A DNA stretch of 62,795 nt from CAZKCI01 sp964584165 (GCA_964584165.1 CAZOYW010000015.1:1-62795); one strand, 5' to 3'. Positions 39,865 to 49,237 are shown, numbered from the stretch's first letter. The notes: generated by a model from the sequence alone, not told the origin. Program-made: numbers and translations.

Positions 39865-40179
39865 ATGGCTGGTTTCGGAAACCTGATGAAGCAGGCCCAG
39901 GAGATGCAGAAAAAGCTCGCCGCCGTCCAGGAGAAGCTCGCGGCGTCCCGCGCGGAGGGGACGGCGGGCGGGGGCGTGGTCAAGGCGGTGGTGAACGGGA
40001 AACGGGAGCTCGTCGCCCTCGAGATCAATCCCGAGGTGGTGAACCCGGCCGACGTCCGGATGCTCGAGGACCTGATCCTGGCCGCGGTCCGCCAGGCCCA
40101 CGAGCGGGCCGACGCGCTGGCCGCCGGCGAGATGGCGTCGCTGACGGGAGGAATCAATATACCCGGACTGGGGTTATAG
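39865..40179 (+). CDS. ybaB: YbaB/EbfC nucleoid-associated protein
   Basis: A 104-residue DNA-binding dimer of the YbaB family. It has an N-terminal coiled coil MAGFGNLMKQAQEMQKKLAA, the conserved VVKAVVNGKRELVALEINPE strand region, and MLEDLILAAVRQAHERAD. dnaX-ybaB-recR is a widely conserved trio. The ATG is only 4 bases after the assembly gap, so its Shine-Dalgarno sequence is hidden. Confidence 0.95.
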   Translation: MAGFGNLMKQAQEMQKKLAAVQEKLAASRAEGTAGGGVVKAVVNGKRELVALEINPEVVNPADVRMLEDLILAAVRQAHERADALAAGEMASLTGGINIPGLGL

Positions 40180-40212
40180 TCCGGAAGCAGACACTTGCCC
40201 GGTGCCGGGGGT

Positions 40213-40290
40213 TACTAAATCCGAAATTCGAAACTCGAAATCCCTGCCTGTCGGCAGGCAGGGATTTCGTGCTTCGGATTTCGAATTTAG
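40213..40290. repeat. Long palindrome between ybaB and recR
   Basis: ACTAAATCCGAAATTCGAAAC, then CGAAATCCCTGCCTGTCGGCAGGCAGGGATTTCG, then a mirror of the first part ending GAATTTAG: an almost complete inverted repeat of about 75 bases. Confidence 0.85.
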
Positions 40291-40340
40291 CTCCCCGGTA
40301 TGCAAAGAAGATATTCTGCATGCGGCAGAAGAGCTGATGC

Positions 40341-40943
40341 GTGAATAAATATCCTGAACCCATGGAGCGCCTGGTCGCCGCCCTCGCCGAGCTCCCCGGC
40401 CTCGGCCCCCGTTCCGCGCAGAGGATCGCCTTCCACGTCCTGCGCGCGAGCGAGGGCGAGGTGGAAGCGCTGATGAAGGCGCTTGGGGACTTCAAAGCGA
40501 AGATCCGCTTCTGCTCGTCCTGCGGCAACCTGACCGCCCAGGACCCGTGCCCGGTTTGCCGGGACCCCTCCCGCGACCGGACGCTGATCTGCGTGGTGGA
40601 GGAGCCCAAGGATGTCCTCGCCCTGGAGGCGACCGGCGCCTATCGCGGCCTCTACCACGTGATCATGGGCCATCTCGCGCCGCTCGACGGGGTCAATCCC
40701 GAGGACCTGCGCATCCAGGAGCTGCTGGACCGGGTGCGCCGCGAGCGGCCCCGGGAGGTGATCATCGCCACCGGCTCCGACGCGGACGGGGAGACCACCG
40801 CCCTCTACCTCGCCCGGGTCCTCAAGCCGCTCACCTCCAAGGTCACCCGGATCGCGGCCGGAGTCCCGGTGGGATCTTCGCTCGACTTCGTCGATCCCGC
40901 CACCCTCACCAAGGCCCTGGAAGGCCGTCGCGACGTGGCCTGA
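40341..40943 (+). CDS. recR: Recombination protein RecR
   Basis: A ring-forming RecFOR component that helps load RecA on gapped DNA. 200 residues. The N-terminal helix-hairpin-helix includes LAELPGLGPRSAQRIAFHVL. The zinc finger is CSSCGNLTAQDPCPVC. The TOPRIM domain contains LICVVEEPKDVLALE and VIIATGSDADGETTALYLAR. It is full length. RecF, its usual partner, is not encoded in the window. Confidence 0.96.
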   Translation: MNKYPEPMERLVAALAELPGLGPRSAQRIAFHVLRASEGEVEALMKALGDFKAKIRFCSSCGNLTAQDPCPVCRDPSRDRTLICVVEEPKDVLALEATGAYRGLYHVIMGHLAPLDGVNPEDLRIQELLDRVRRERPREVIIATGSDADGETTALYLARVLKPLTSKVTRIAAGVPVGSSLDFVDPATLTKALEGRRDVA

Positions 40944-41080
40944 AACGAAACCGCGGATTGCGCGGATTTCACGGATTAGCCCCCCCGCCTCGCCCCCCCA
41001 AGCATTCCACTACTAATCTCGCGAATCTCCACGAATCGGTGCGGCGGGGGGATAAATCCGCGTAATCCGTGGTTTGGTTA
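40944..41080. repeat. Dispersed repeat, family C
   Basis: CCGCGGATTGCGCGGATTTCACGGATT, then TAATCTCGCGAATCTCCACGAATC and AATCCGCGTAATCCGTGGTTT, in a convergent gap between recR and the Hdr cluster. Confidence 0.75.
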
Positions 41081-41082
41081 TG

Positions 41083-44000
41083 TTAGGTCGCCGAGTCGAT
41101 CATCGCCAGGACCTCCGCCTTCTCGAACCCCGCTTGGCGGCTGGAGGCGTTGGGGCAGGCGACCAGGCAAGCCCCGCATCCCTGGCAGAGGACCTCGATC
41201 ACTTTCGCCTTCCCCGTTTCCGGGTCGAGCTCGCGGGCGTCGAAGGGGCAGGCTTCGACGCAGAGCCCGCAGCCCGAGCATGACCTCTCCCGGAGGCGGG
41301 CCGGCCGGGCGCGGGCCTGGATCTGAGGGCGGGCGAGGAGCGCGGCCGCCCGGGCCGCCGCCCCCCAGCCCTGAGAGACGGACTCCCGCAGCGTTTTCGG
41401 ACCGTGGGCCAGTCCGCAGAGGTAGATCCCGTCGCTGGCGAAATCGAGAGGGCGGAGCTTGGCATGGGCCTCCAGGAACATCCGGTCGGCGGAGAGCGGG
41501 ACCTTGAGCAGACGGGAGAGCTCCTCGACCCCCTCGCCCATGACGATCCCCGCGCTCAGGACGAGCGTTTCCACTTCCAGCTCGACGTCCCGGCCCAGAA
41601 GGTAGTTGGGAAAGGCGACCCGGATCTTCCCGTCCCGCTCGCGGATCTCGGGCTTCCTCTCCTCTTCGTAGCGGAGGAAGACCACCCCGGCCTCGCGGGC
41701 CCTCCGGTAGTGGGTCTCGCCGAAGCCGTAGGTCCTCAAGTCGCGGTAGAGGACGTAGACTTCGGAGAGGGGGTTTTGCTCCTTGATCTTGAGCGCGTTC
41801 TTCACCGCGTTGAGGCAGCAGACGCGGCTGCAGTACGGGCGTTCCTTCTCCCGGGAGCCGACGCACTGGATCATGGCCACCCGGGCGAAGGACTCGCCCC
41901 CGGCCAGCCGCTCCTCGAGCTCCTTCTGGGTCAGGACGTTTTTCGAGCGGCCGTAGAGATACTCCCGGGGCCGGTGCTCCTCCGCTCCCGAGGCGACGAT
42001 GATCGCGCCGTGGGCGATCTCCTCCTCTCGCCCTGGCGCCCCGCGCAGCGCGGTCCGGAAGTTCCCGACGTAGCCTTCGACCCGAACCGGGCGGGCGCCC
42101 TTGTGGACGGCGATCCGGGGATGGCTCTCGGCCGCCCGGATCAGCTCCGCGAGAAAGGCCTGCGGGTCGCGGCCGTCCGGGTCGAAGCGGATCCTCCGGG
42201 CGTTTCCCCCCAGCTCCGTCTCCTTCTCGACCAGGTGGCATTGGAAGCCCTGTCCGGCGAGGGCGAGGGCGGCGGTCATCCCGGCCGCCCCTCCTCCGAT
42301 GACCAGGGCAACGGGGTTGACCGGGAAGGAGGAGAGGACGACGGGCTCGAGGCGCCGGGCGCGGGCGACGCCCATGGCGACGAGCCCCTTCGCCTTCTCC
42401 GTCGCCTTCCGGGGGTCGCCGCGGTGGACCCAGGAGCACTGCTCGCGGATGCCGACGAACTCGAAGAGAAAGGGGTTGAGTCCGGCTTCCCGGAGGGTCT
42501 CCTGGAAGAGGGGTTCATGGGTGCGGGGGGTGCAGGAGGCGACGAGGACCCGGTTGAGTTTCTCCCGGAGGATGATCTCCCGCAGGCGCTGCTGGGTGTC
42601 CTGGGAGCAGGTGTAGAGGTTCTCCTCGACGTAGGCGACGGAGGGAAGGGTCCGCGCGTGCTCGACCACCGCGGGGACGTCCACCACCCCGCCGATGTTG
42701 ATCCCGCAGCGGCAGATGAAGACGCCGACCCGCGCCTCTTCGTCGGCGATGCTTATCTCGGGAGGATAGGAGCGGCCGGCGGCCAGCGATCCCCGCGCCC
42801 CCGCGAGGAGCGCGGCCGCCCGGGCGGCCGCGGCGGAGCCTTGCCCGACCGACTCGGGGATGTCCTTCGGCTCCCCCGCCGCCCCGCAGACGAAGATCCC
42901 CGGCCGGGGCGTGGCCTGGGCGTCGAAGCCCGGGGCGGCCAGGAAACCCTCTTCCCCCAAGGGGAGGCCGAGAGCCGCGGCCAGGCGCCCGAGCGATTCC
43001 GGCGGCTCCAGGCCGACCGAGAGGACGGCGAGGTCGTAGGACTCGCGGCGGACCGCGTTCTTCTCGTCGAGATAGTCGAGGAGGACCGCGCCCGCGGGGC
43101 CGGCCTCGACCCGCGGGAGGCGGACCCTCCGGAAGACGACCCCGTGCTCTTCCCGGGCCCGGTTGTAGTAGCGCTCGAAGTCCTTGCCGAAGGCCCTCAG
43201 GTCCATGAAATAGACGTGGCACTGGACGAGCGGGGCGTGCTCCCGCGCGATCACCGCCTCCTTGATGGCGTACATGCAGCAGACCGAGGAGCAGTAGCGG
43301 TTTCCCTCCTTCTCCTCCCGGGACCCCACGCACTGGATGAAGGCGATCCGCTTCGGCTCCTCGCCGTCCGAGGGGCGCAAGAGCTTGCCGCCGGTGGGGC
43401 CGGAGGCGGAGAGGATCCGCTCGAACTGGAGGCCGGTCAGGACGTTGGGGAGCCGCCCCCAGCCGTACTCGGGGGCGCGGGAGGGGTCGTAGGGGCGCAT
43501 CCCGGGCGCGAGGATCACGGCGCCCACGGCGATCTCCGCGCGCTCGGCCGCCTGGCCGTGGACGACGGCATCCCGCCCGCAGGACTCGACGCAGCGGAAG
43601 CACTCCGAGCAGACCGCGCAGTTCAGGCAGCGGGAGGCCTCCGCGACCGCCTCCTCCTCGCTTAGCCCCGCCTCGTATTCCGCGAAGGAGCGGACGCGCT
43701 CGGCGGCGGGAGCCTTCCGCGTCGCGGCGCGGTCGCGGCGGAGGTAGGGGCGCCGGGGAAGGGGGGCGGCCTCGGCCTTCGCCGCGCCTCTCCCCGCCCG
43801 GAGGTCCTCGCCCAGGAAGTAGCGGTCGATCGAGACGGCGGCCTCGTGCCCCTGGCCGATCGCCTCCACGGCGGAGGAGGGCCCCAGGACGAAGTCCCCG
43901 GCGGCGAAGAGGCCCGGGACGGAGAGGGAGAGGGTCGTCCCGTCCACCGGGGGGCGCCCTCCTTCCCAGGCGCCGGCGCCCTCGAGCCACTCGGTCTCCG

Positions 44001-45561
44001 CCTCCTGCCCCACGGCCATCACGATCGCGTCGCCCGGGATCAGGGTTTCGGCCGGGCCGGATAGCTCGGGGCGGAAGCGCCCTTCTTCGTCGAAGGTCGT
44101 CCGGCAGGCGGCGCAGGAGAGGCCTTCCACCCGTCCGCCGCGGTGAACGATGGATCGGGGGCCGACGGAGGTGAAGAGCTCGATCCCCTCCTCCAGCGCG
44201 TCCTCAACCTCCCGGAGATGGGCGGGCATCAGGCGGTGGCTCTCCAGGCAGGCGATCCGGACCATTTCCGCGCCGAGCCGTTTCAGGGAGCGGGCGACGT
44301 CGATCGCGACGTTCCCCCCCCCGACGACGATGATATTTTTTCCTCTCCCCTGAAGGGGAGAGGTAAAAATAGTGGCCTCTCCCCGGGCGATTTTTCTCAG
44401 GATGTCGACGCCGTCGTACACGGGGGCTTTATCCATTCCCTCGATGACGATCTTCTTTCCCCGATAGGCGCCGGTGGCGACGAGGACCGCTCCGAACTCC
44501 TTGCGGAGTTCGGAGAGGGGTTTGTCTTGGCCGATCTCGCAGCCGTGGACGATCGCGACGCCGGATTTCAGAAGCCGGGCGACTTCGGAAGCGAGGACCT
44601 CGCGGGGGAGGCGGTAGGCGGGTATCCCGTAGCGGAGCATCCCCCCCGCTTCCTTCTCCCGCTCGAAGACGGTGACCGCGTAGCCCAAGGCGGCGAGGTC
44701 GGCCGCGGCGGTGAGCCCCGCCGGCCCGGCCCCGACCACGGCGACCCGCTTCCCCGTCCGCCGGCCGCGTTTTTCCGCCTCGGCCTTCTCCGCCGCGAGC
44801 CTTTCCGGCCGGGGCTCCCCCTCGCATTTCCGATCGGAGGGGGGGACCGCCTCGTCGCGGTCGGCGACAAAGCGTTTGAGGTCGCAGATCGAGACGGGCT
44901 CGTCGATCTCCCGGCGGTTGCAGGCGTCCTCGCAGGGGTGGTGGCAGATCCGGCCGAGCGAGCGGGGGAAGGGGAGGCGCTCGCGGATGAGCCGGAGCGC
45001 CCGGCCGAAGTCTTTGGCGGCGATCAGGGCGACGTAGCCGTGGGCGTTCACGCCCGCCGGGCAGGCCGGCCGGCAGGGGGAGGGGCGCCCCTTCTTCTCC
45101 ACGGCGAAGGCGGCGGGGACGGCCTGGGGGTAGAGGCGGTAGATCGCCTTGCGGGAGGAGAGCCCCTGGTTGAAGGCGTCGGGGACGGAGACCGGGCAGG
45201 TCTCGGCGCACTCCCCGCAGCCGTTGCAGCGGTCGGGGTCGACGTGGCGGGGGAGGCGCTGGAGGGCCACGCGGAAGTTGCCGGGCTCCCCGGAGATCCC
45301 CTCGATCCGGCTCAAGGGGAGGACGGTGACGTTGGGATGGCGCCCCGCGTCCACGAGCTTCGGGGACATGATGCACATCGCGCAGTCGTTGGTGGGGAAG
45401 GTCTTGTCCAGGCCGGCCATCGCCCCGCCGATCCAGCCCCGCTCGTCGGAGAGGTAGACCTTGAACCCCATCTCGGCCAGGTCGAGGGAGGCCTGCATCC
45501 CGGCGATCCCCCCGCCGACGACGAGGACGGCGCCGATTGTGCGCTTATCAGTCATGATCAA
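41083..45561 (-). CDS. HdrA-type polyferredoxin flavoprotein fused to a GltD-like NAD(P)H:FAD domain
   Basis: 1492 residues, a three-part redox fusion. Part 1 (1 to about 145): an HdrA-type FAD site VLVVGGGIAGMQASLDLAEM, CAMCIMSPKLV and CNGCGECAETCP. Part 2 (about 150-640): a GltD-like module with CRPACPAGVNAHGY, CHHPCEDACNR, FAD VAVVGAGPAGLTAAADLAAL and an NAD(P) site IIVVGGGNVAIDVARSL, then CLNCAVCSECFRCVESC. Part 3 (to the end): a second HdrA with VGVFICRCGINIGG, VALVIGGGAAGMTAALALAG and a C-terminal two-cluster ferredoxin (CSGCGLCVEACP, CQGCGACLVACP). It probably lets NAD(P)H feed HdrABC-type electron transfer (inference). It follows hdrA. Confidence 0.88.
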   Translation of the reverse strand: MIMTDKRTIGAVLVVGGGIAGMQASLDLAEMGFKVYLSDERGWIGGAMAGLDKTFPTNDCAMCIMSPKLVDAGRHPNVTVLPLSRIEGISGEPGNFRVALQRLPRHVDPDRCNGCGECAETCPVSVPDAFNQGLSSRKAIYRLYPQAVPAAFAVEKKGRPSPCRPACPAGVNAHGYVALIAAKDFGRALRLIRERLPFPRSLGRICHHPCEDACNRREIDEPVSICDLKRFVADRDEAVPPSDRKCEGEPRPERLAAEKAEAEKRGRRTGKRVAVVGAGPAGLTAAADLAALGYAVTVFEREKEAGGMLRYGIPAYRLPREVLASEVARLLKSGVAIVHGCEIGQDKPLSELRKEFGAVLVATGAYRGKKIVIEGMDKAPVYDGVDILRKIARGEATIFTSPLQGRGKNIIVVGGGNVAIDVARSLKRLGAEMVRIACLESHRLMPAHLREVEDALEEGIELFTSVGPRSIVHRGGRVEGLSCAACRTTFDEEGRFRPELSGPAETLIPGDAIVMAVGQEAETEWLEGAGAWEGGRPPVDGTTLSLSVPGLFAAGDFVLGPSSAVEAIGQGHEAAVSIDRYFLGEDLRAGRGAAKAEAAPLPRRPYLRRDRAATRKAPAAERVRSFAEYEAGLSEEEAVAEASRCLNCAVCSECFRCVESCGRDAVVHGQAAERAEIAVGAVILAPGMRPYDPSRAPEYGWGRLPNVLTGLQFERILSASGPTGGKLLRPSDGEEPKRIAFIQCVGSREEKEGNRYCSSVCCMYAIKEAVIAREHAPLVQCHVYFMDLRAFGKDFERYYNRAREEHGVVFRRVRLPRVEAGPAGAVLLDYLDEKNAVRRESYDLAVLSVGLEPPESLGRLAAALGLPLGEEGFLAAPGFDAQATPRPGIFVCGAAGEPKDIPESVGQGSAAAARAAALLAGARGSLAAGRSYPPEISIADEEARVGVFICRCGINIGGVVDVPAVVEHARTLPSVAYVEENLYTCSQDTQQRLREIILREKLNRVLVASCTPRTHEPLFQETLREAGLNPFLFEFVGIREQCSWVHRGDPRKATEKAKGLVAMGVARARRLEPVVLSSFPVNPVALVIGGGAAGMTAALALAGQGFQCHLVEKETELGGNARRIRFDPDGRDPQAFLAELIRAAESHPRIAVHKGARPVRVEGYVGNFRTALRGAPGREEEIAHGAIIVASGAEEHRPREYLYGRSKNVLTQKELEERLAGGESFARVAMIQCVGSREKERPYCSRVCCLNAVKNALKIKEQNPLSEVYVLYRDLRTYGFGETHYRRAREAGVVFLRYEEERKPEIRERDGKIRVAFPNYLLGRDVELEVETLVLSAGIVMGEGVEELSRLLKVPLSADRMFLEAHAKLRPLDFASDGIYLCGLAHGPKTLRESVSQGWGAAARAAALLARPQIQARARPARLRERSCSGCGLCVEACPFDARELDPETGKAKVIEVLCQGCGACLVACPNASSRQAGFEKAEVLAMIDSAT
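44335..44370. repeat. In-frame hairpin within the HdrA-GltD fusion gene
   Basis: CCTCTCCCC-TGAA-GGGGAGAGG flanked by TTTTT and AAAAA arms. Read on the minus strand it encodes FTSPLQGRGK just before the NAD(P)-binding IIVVGGG strand, where relatives have a shorter linker. Confidence 0.75.
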
Positions 45562-45640
45562 GCTTGAAGCTCGTGATCAGTTATCAGTAATCAGTGATCA
45601 GTCGTCAGTCACTGATAACTGATTACTGATCACCGATTAC
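45560..45640. repeat. Dispersed repeat, family D
   Basis: CGTGATCAGTTATCAGTAATC, AGTGATCAGTCGTCAGTCACT and GATAACTGATTACTGATCACC: TGATCAGT-type words in both orientations. The hdrA TGA (45632-45630) lies inside. Confidence 0.8.
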
Positions 45641-47591
45641 TTTTATCTCCGAGGAGTGTGTCCACCATGCCGAGATACTGGATCTGGCTGAAGTTTCGAT
45701 GCTTGGTCGCCCCGCTCGGGCATCCGCTCGCGCAGGCGCCGCAGCCCTGGCAGAGCGCCTCCTCTACCCGGGCCACCTTCCTCTTCTCGTCCAGGGTCCG
45801 GGCCTCGTAGGGGCAGAGATCCACGCAGACGCCGCAGCCCGAGCAGGCCTCCTCGTCCACCTCCGCCACCGTCGGCTCCCGGGCCAGGCGCTCCTGCCGG
45901 AAGAGGGCGAGGACCTTGGCCGCCGCCGCCGAGGCCTGGGCGACCGTCTCCGGGATGTCCTTGGGCCCCTGGGCGCAGCCGGCGAGATAGACCCCGGCGG
46001 TGAGCGATTCCACCGGGCGGAGCTTGGGATGGGCCTCGGTGACGAAGCCGTAGGCGTCGGTCGAGATCTTGAGCTTCCCCGCGATCTCCTTCGTCCCCGC
46101 CGAGGGGACCATGGCCATCGCGAGAACCACGAGGTCGGCGGCGATCTCCACCTTCTTCCCGGAAAGGGTGTCCGCGCCCCAGACCATCACCTTCTCCCCC
46201 TCCGCGAACACCCGGGAGACCTTGCCCCGGAGGTAGAGGACCCGGTCTTCCTCCATCGCCCGCTGGACGAACTCCTCGTAGCCCTTCCCGGGCGAGCGGA
46301 TGTCGATGTAGAAGACGTAGGGCTCGCCGTCGGGGACCCGGTGCTTGTAGAGCATCGCGTGCTTGGCCGAGTACATGCAGCAGACCTTGGAGCAGTAGGC
46401 CATGTGCCCCTCGGGGTCGCGGGAACCCGCGCACTGGATGAAAACGACCTCCTTCGGCTCCTTCCCGTCGGAAGGGCGGAGGATCTTGCCCGCCGTGGGG
46501 CCGGAGGCGGAGAGGAGGCGCTCGAATTGGAGCGAGGTGAGGACGTTCGGAATCTTGCCCGCCCCGTATTCCCCGATCTCCTCCGGGGGGAGGAGGTCGA
46601 ATCCGGTGGCGACGACGATCGCCCCCGCCTCCTTCTCCACGATCTCGTCCCCCCGGTCGTAGTCGATCGCTTGCGCCGGGCAGATCTTCCGGCAGATCCC
46701 GCATCTCCCCTTGGTGTAGTGGAGGCAGATCGCGCGGTCGATCGCCGGGCGGTTGGGGACGGCCTGGGGGAAGGGGATGGAGATGGCGGGGCGCGTCCCC
46801 AGGCCCAGGTCGAACGCGGACGGCCCCTTCGCCGGGCACTTCTCCGAGCAGAGGCCGCAGCCCGTGCACTTCTTGGGATCGACCCCGGTGGCCAACCGGC
46901 GGATCTTGACCTGGAAATTCCCGAGGTGGCCCTTCACCTCCTCCACCGCGCTCGAGGCCAGGATCTCGATCCGGGGGTGCCTGGCCACCTCGACCATCTT
47001 CGGCGTGAGGATGCAGGAGGAGCAGTCGAGCGTGGGGAAGGTCTCGGAGAGCTGGGCCATCCGGCCGCCCAGGGACGCCCCCTTCTCCACCAGGACGACC
47101 TCGTATCCCCCCGCGGCGATGTCGAGGGCCGCCTGCATCCCGGCGATCCCCCCGCCCACGACGATCGCCCGGCGGGTGACGGGGATGGAGATGGGCTCGA
47201 GCGGGCGGTCGGCGCGCGCCTTGTCCACGATCGCGGCGACGAGCGCGATCGCCTTCGCGGTGGCCGCCTCCCGGTCGCGGTGGACCCAGGCGTCCTGCTC
47301 GCGGATGTTGGCGACCTCCAGGCAGTAGGGGTTGACGCCGGCCTTCTCGGCGGCGGAGCGGAAGGTGGACTCGTGCATGGTGGGCGAGCAGGCGGCGATC
47401 ACCACCCGGTCGAGCTTCTCGAAGAGGATCTTCTCCGTGATCAGCTTCTGCCCGGGGTCGGAGCAGAGGTAGCGGTAGTCGGCGGCGTAGACCACGGAGG
47501 GGAGGCGGGCGGCGGCCCGAACCGTCTGCTCGATGTCGACGGCGGAGGCGATGTTGATCCCGCAGTGGCAGACGAAGACGCCGGTCCTCAC
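45630..47591 (-). CDS. hdrA: Heterodisulfide reductase subunit A (HdrA)
   Basis: An iron-sulfur flavoprotein, the electron-bifurcating hub of HdrABC-type complexes. 653 residues from the GTG at 47591 (RTGVFVCHCGINI), chosen because GGGAG lies 8 bases upstream. The FAD site is AIVVGGGIAGMQAALDIAAG. Also visible are CSSCILTPKMVEVARHP, ferredoxin cysteines CTGCGLCSEKCP and CGICRKICPA, YCSKVCCMYSAKHA, and a C-terminal pair CSGCGVCVDLCP and CQGCGACASGCP. The nearby hdrB and hdrC, with a possible NAD(P)H partner directly downstream, suggest a soluble complex rather than a methanogen enzyme. Confidence 0.94.
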   Translation of the reverse strand: MRTGVFVCHCGINIASAVDIEQTVRAAARLPSVVYAADYRYLCSDPGQKLITEKILFEKLDRVVIAACSPTMHESTFRSAAEKAGVNPYCLEVANIREQDAWVHRDREAATAKAIALVAAIVDKARADRPLEPISIPVTRRAIVVGGGIAGMQAALDIAAGGYEVVLVEKGASLGGRMAQLSETFPTLDCSSCILTPKMVEVARHPRIEILASSAVEEVKGHLGNFQVKIRRLATGVDPKKCTGCGLCSEKCPAKGPSAFDLGLGTRPAISIPFPQAVPNRPAIDRAICLHYTKGRCGICRKICPAQAIDYDRGDEIVEKEAGAIVVATGFDLLPPEEIGEYGAGKIPNVLTSLQFERLLSASGPTAGKILRPSDGKEPKEVVFIQCAGSRDPEGHMAYCSKVCCMYSAKHAMLYKHRVPDGEPYVFYIDIRSPGKGYEEFVQRAMEEDRVLYLRGKVSRVFAEGEKVMVWGADTLSGKKVEIAADLVVLAMAMVPSAGTKEIAGKLKISTDAYGFVTEAHPKLRPVESLTAGVYLAGCAQGPKDIPETVAQASAAAAKVLALFRQERLAREPTVAEVDEEACSGCGVCVDLCPYEARTLDEKRKVARVEEALCQGCGACASGCPSGATKHRNFSQIQYLGMVDTLLGDKSNR

Positions 47592-47610
47592 AGACGAATC
47601 TCCCGCCAGC

Positions 47611-47925
47611 TTAATCAATCTCTGACAGCTCTATCAGCTCGATTATGATCCAGGTCGCCCAATCCGAAACAAATATTGCAGTAGCGGCCCACAACCACCA
47701 TCGCAGCGGCAACAGGCGACGCATCACCCAGAAGGACATCGCCGCCACGAATGTCGCAACTGTCAGCGAGAGAAGTTCGTATGCATGCAATGACCATCTC
47801 GTCGGTACGACCCGGAAGCGGCATGCCAATTCAAACGCCAGCGGGAGCCAGGCGACAACAAGCAAAACCGCCACCAATGCATGAAGCGCCACCACCGCGA
47901 TTCTGGCGGCTTTTTTATTATGCAT
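47611..47925 (-). CDS. Small three-helix membrane protein between hdrB and hdrA
   Basis: 104 residues from MHNKKAARIAVV (ATG 47925; a frame start at 47955 adds ten residues). Three hydrophobic helices: about 7-31, 42-62 and 68-93. It is rich in Trp and Leu and has a short acidic tail. No family recognised. It is less GC-rich than its neighbours. It ends 19 bases before the hdrA GTG in the same direction, so it could be co-transcribed and might anchor the complex to the membrane; that is inference from position only. Confidence 0.55.
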   Translation of the reverse strand: MHNKKAARIAVVALHALVAVLLVVAWLPLAFELACRFRVVPTRWSLHAYELLSLTVATFVAAMSFWVMRRLLPLRWWLWAATAIFVSDWATWIIIELIELSEID

Positions 47926-47982
47926 GGTCTCGCCTCGAATGACTGCGCGCTGCATGGCAATGCCTCGGCTGCGAGAGGGGGA

Positions 47983-48045
47983 TGTAGGCCCGCTCTGGGA
48001 GCGGGCGTTTAGGATCGCCGCCTCGCCGAGGCGGCCTACATCGCA
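47983..48045. repeat. Dispersed repeat, family F
   Basis: GTAGGCCCGCTCTGGGAGCGGG followed by CGCCTCGCCGAGGCGGCCTAC: two nested inverted repeats between hdrB and the small membrane protein. Confidence 0.7.
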
Positions 48046-48099
48046 CCGGGAATGGCTTGCCCTCGTGTTTTGCCCACGCCAATAACATACGGCATCGCA

Positions 48100-48993
48100 T
48101 CATCCCTTCGTGCTCTTCGTGGTAATCATTAATCCCCTTTGGATCAGTGCCGGACGGGGGTCGACCTTGTGGAGCTTGAGGTGCTCCTCCTTCAGCCCCA
48201 GCCCGAGGGCCAGGGTCATCAGCTCGGTGAAGTAGAAGACGGGCAGGTTGGCTTCGAGGGAGGGGGGGCGCCTCTCCTCGAGGTTGAAGAAGCAGAGCGG
48301 GCAGGAGGTCATGATCGCCTCCGCCCCCCGCCGCGCGGCGCTGAGGATGATCTCCTGGGTGCGGAGGGCGACGGTCCCGGGCTCGGTCGCGCCGAGGTAG
48401 GCCCCGCAGCACTCGTGCTTCCAGGGGAAGTCCACGGCCTCCCCGCCCAGGGACCGCACGAGCTCCTCCATGATCGAGGGGTTCTCCGGGTCGTCGATCG
48501 CCGCCTCGGAGGGGCGGAGGAGGAGGCAGCCGTAGTAGGCGGCGACCTTGAGCCCCCGGAGCCCCGGCACCGCTTTTCCCCGCACCGCCTCGAAACCGAT
48601 CTCGTCGCGGATCAGCTCCAGGAGGTGGAGGACCCTCACCTCCCCGCCCGCGTAGGCGATCTCGCCGCGGTCCATGATCGACTCGAGCTTCACCCGCTTG
48701 TCGGAGTCGGTCCGGAGGAGGAGGTCGGCGCGCTTGAGCGTGTGGTGGCACATCGCGCAGAGGGTGGCGACGCGGTCGGAGGGGATGGCCTTGACGCGGG
48801 AGAGGTTGCGGACGGGGGCGAGCTGGTGGATGACGTCGTCGGCGGCGAGCGAGTGGACGGTCCCGCAGCAATACCAGGACGCCATCTCCTTGAGCTCGAT
48901 CCCGAGCTCCCGGCAGGACTCGACCGCGCACGCCTCGAAACCCCGGGCGTGGGTCTTGAGCGTGCAGCCCGGATAGTAAGGGATGGTCTTCAT
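48100..48993 (-). CDS. hdrB: Heterodisulfide reductase subunit B (HdrB)
   Basis: The catalytic subunit with two cysteine-rich CCG domains that bind non-cubane [4Fe-4S] clusters. 297 residues. The first CCG set is YYPGCTLKTHARG, WYCCGTVHSL and LCAMCHHTL; the second is YYGCLLLRP, HECCGAYLG and TSCPLCFFNLEE, both complete. The ATG at 48993 (MKTIPYYPGC) matches the family start; the open frame further upstream is repeat sequence. Its substrate disulfide is unknown. Confidence 0.94.
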   Translation of the reverse strand: MKTIPYYPGCTLKTHARGFEACAVESCRELGIELKEMASWYCCGTVHSLAADDVIHQLAPVRNLSRVKAIPSDRVATLCAMCHHTLKRADLLLRTDSDKRVKLESIMDRGEIAYAGGEVRVLHLLELIRDEIGFEAVRGKAVPGLRGLKVAAYYGCLLLRPSEAAIDDPENPSIMEELVRSLGGEAVDFPWKHECCGAYLGATEPGTVALRTQEIILSAARRGAEAIMTSCPLCFFNLEERRPPSLEANLPVFYFTELMTLALGLGLKEEHLKLHKVDPRPALIQRGLMITTKSTKG

Positions 48994-49009
48994 AATGAAC
49001 TGCGCCGAG

Positions 49010-49195
49010 CTAGCGCCGGCCAAGCCGATGGATCGGGGCAAGAATGCCCCTCCCACAGATCCGCTGCCGACGGCTCCTTCGCAAGGCAGGATTGTGGGAG
49101 CGACATTCCTGTCGCGATCCGAGCCAGCCTTGATCGGGGCCCCAACCAACAGCAATCGGGGCAAGCGAGACGCCCCTCCCACAAATTTTAGTTCA
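49010..49195. repeat. Dispersed repeat, family A, three copies
   Basis: ATCGGGGCAAGAATGCCCCTCCCAC, GTGGGAGCGACATTCCTGTCGCGATC and ATCGGGGCAAGCGAGACGCCCCTCCCAC occur within 190 bases between hdrC and hdrB. Confidence 0.8.
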
Positions 49196-49237
49196 GTTTC
49201 TTCCGTGTTTTCAGGGGCAGACTTTTGCCGGGCCGGC

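Noticed and set aside
41404..43665. 753-codon plus-strand frame opposite the HdrA-GltD fusion
   Set aside because: Opposite a gene with many intact cofactor motifs; no recognisable domain.
48994..49182. N-terminal extension of hdrB to 49182
   Set aside because: The added residues are translations of the family A repeat; the family start is at 48993.
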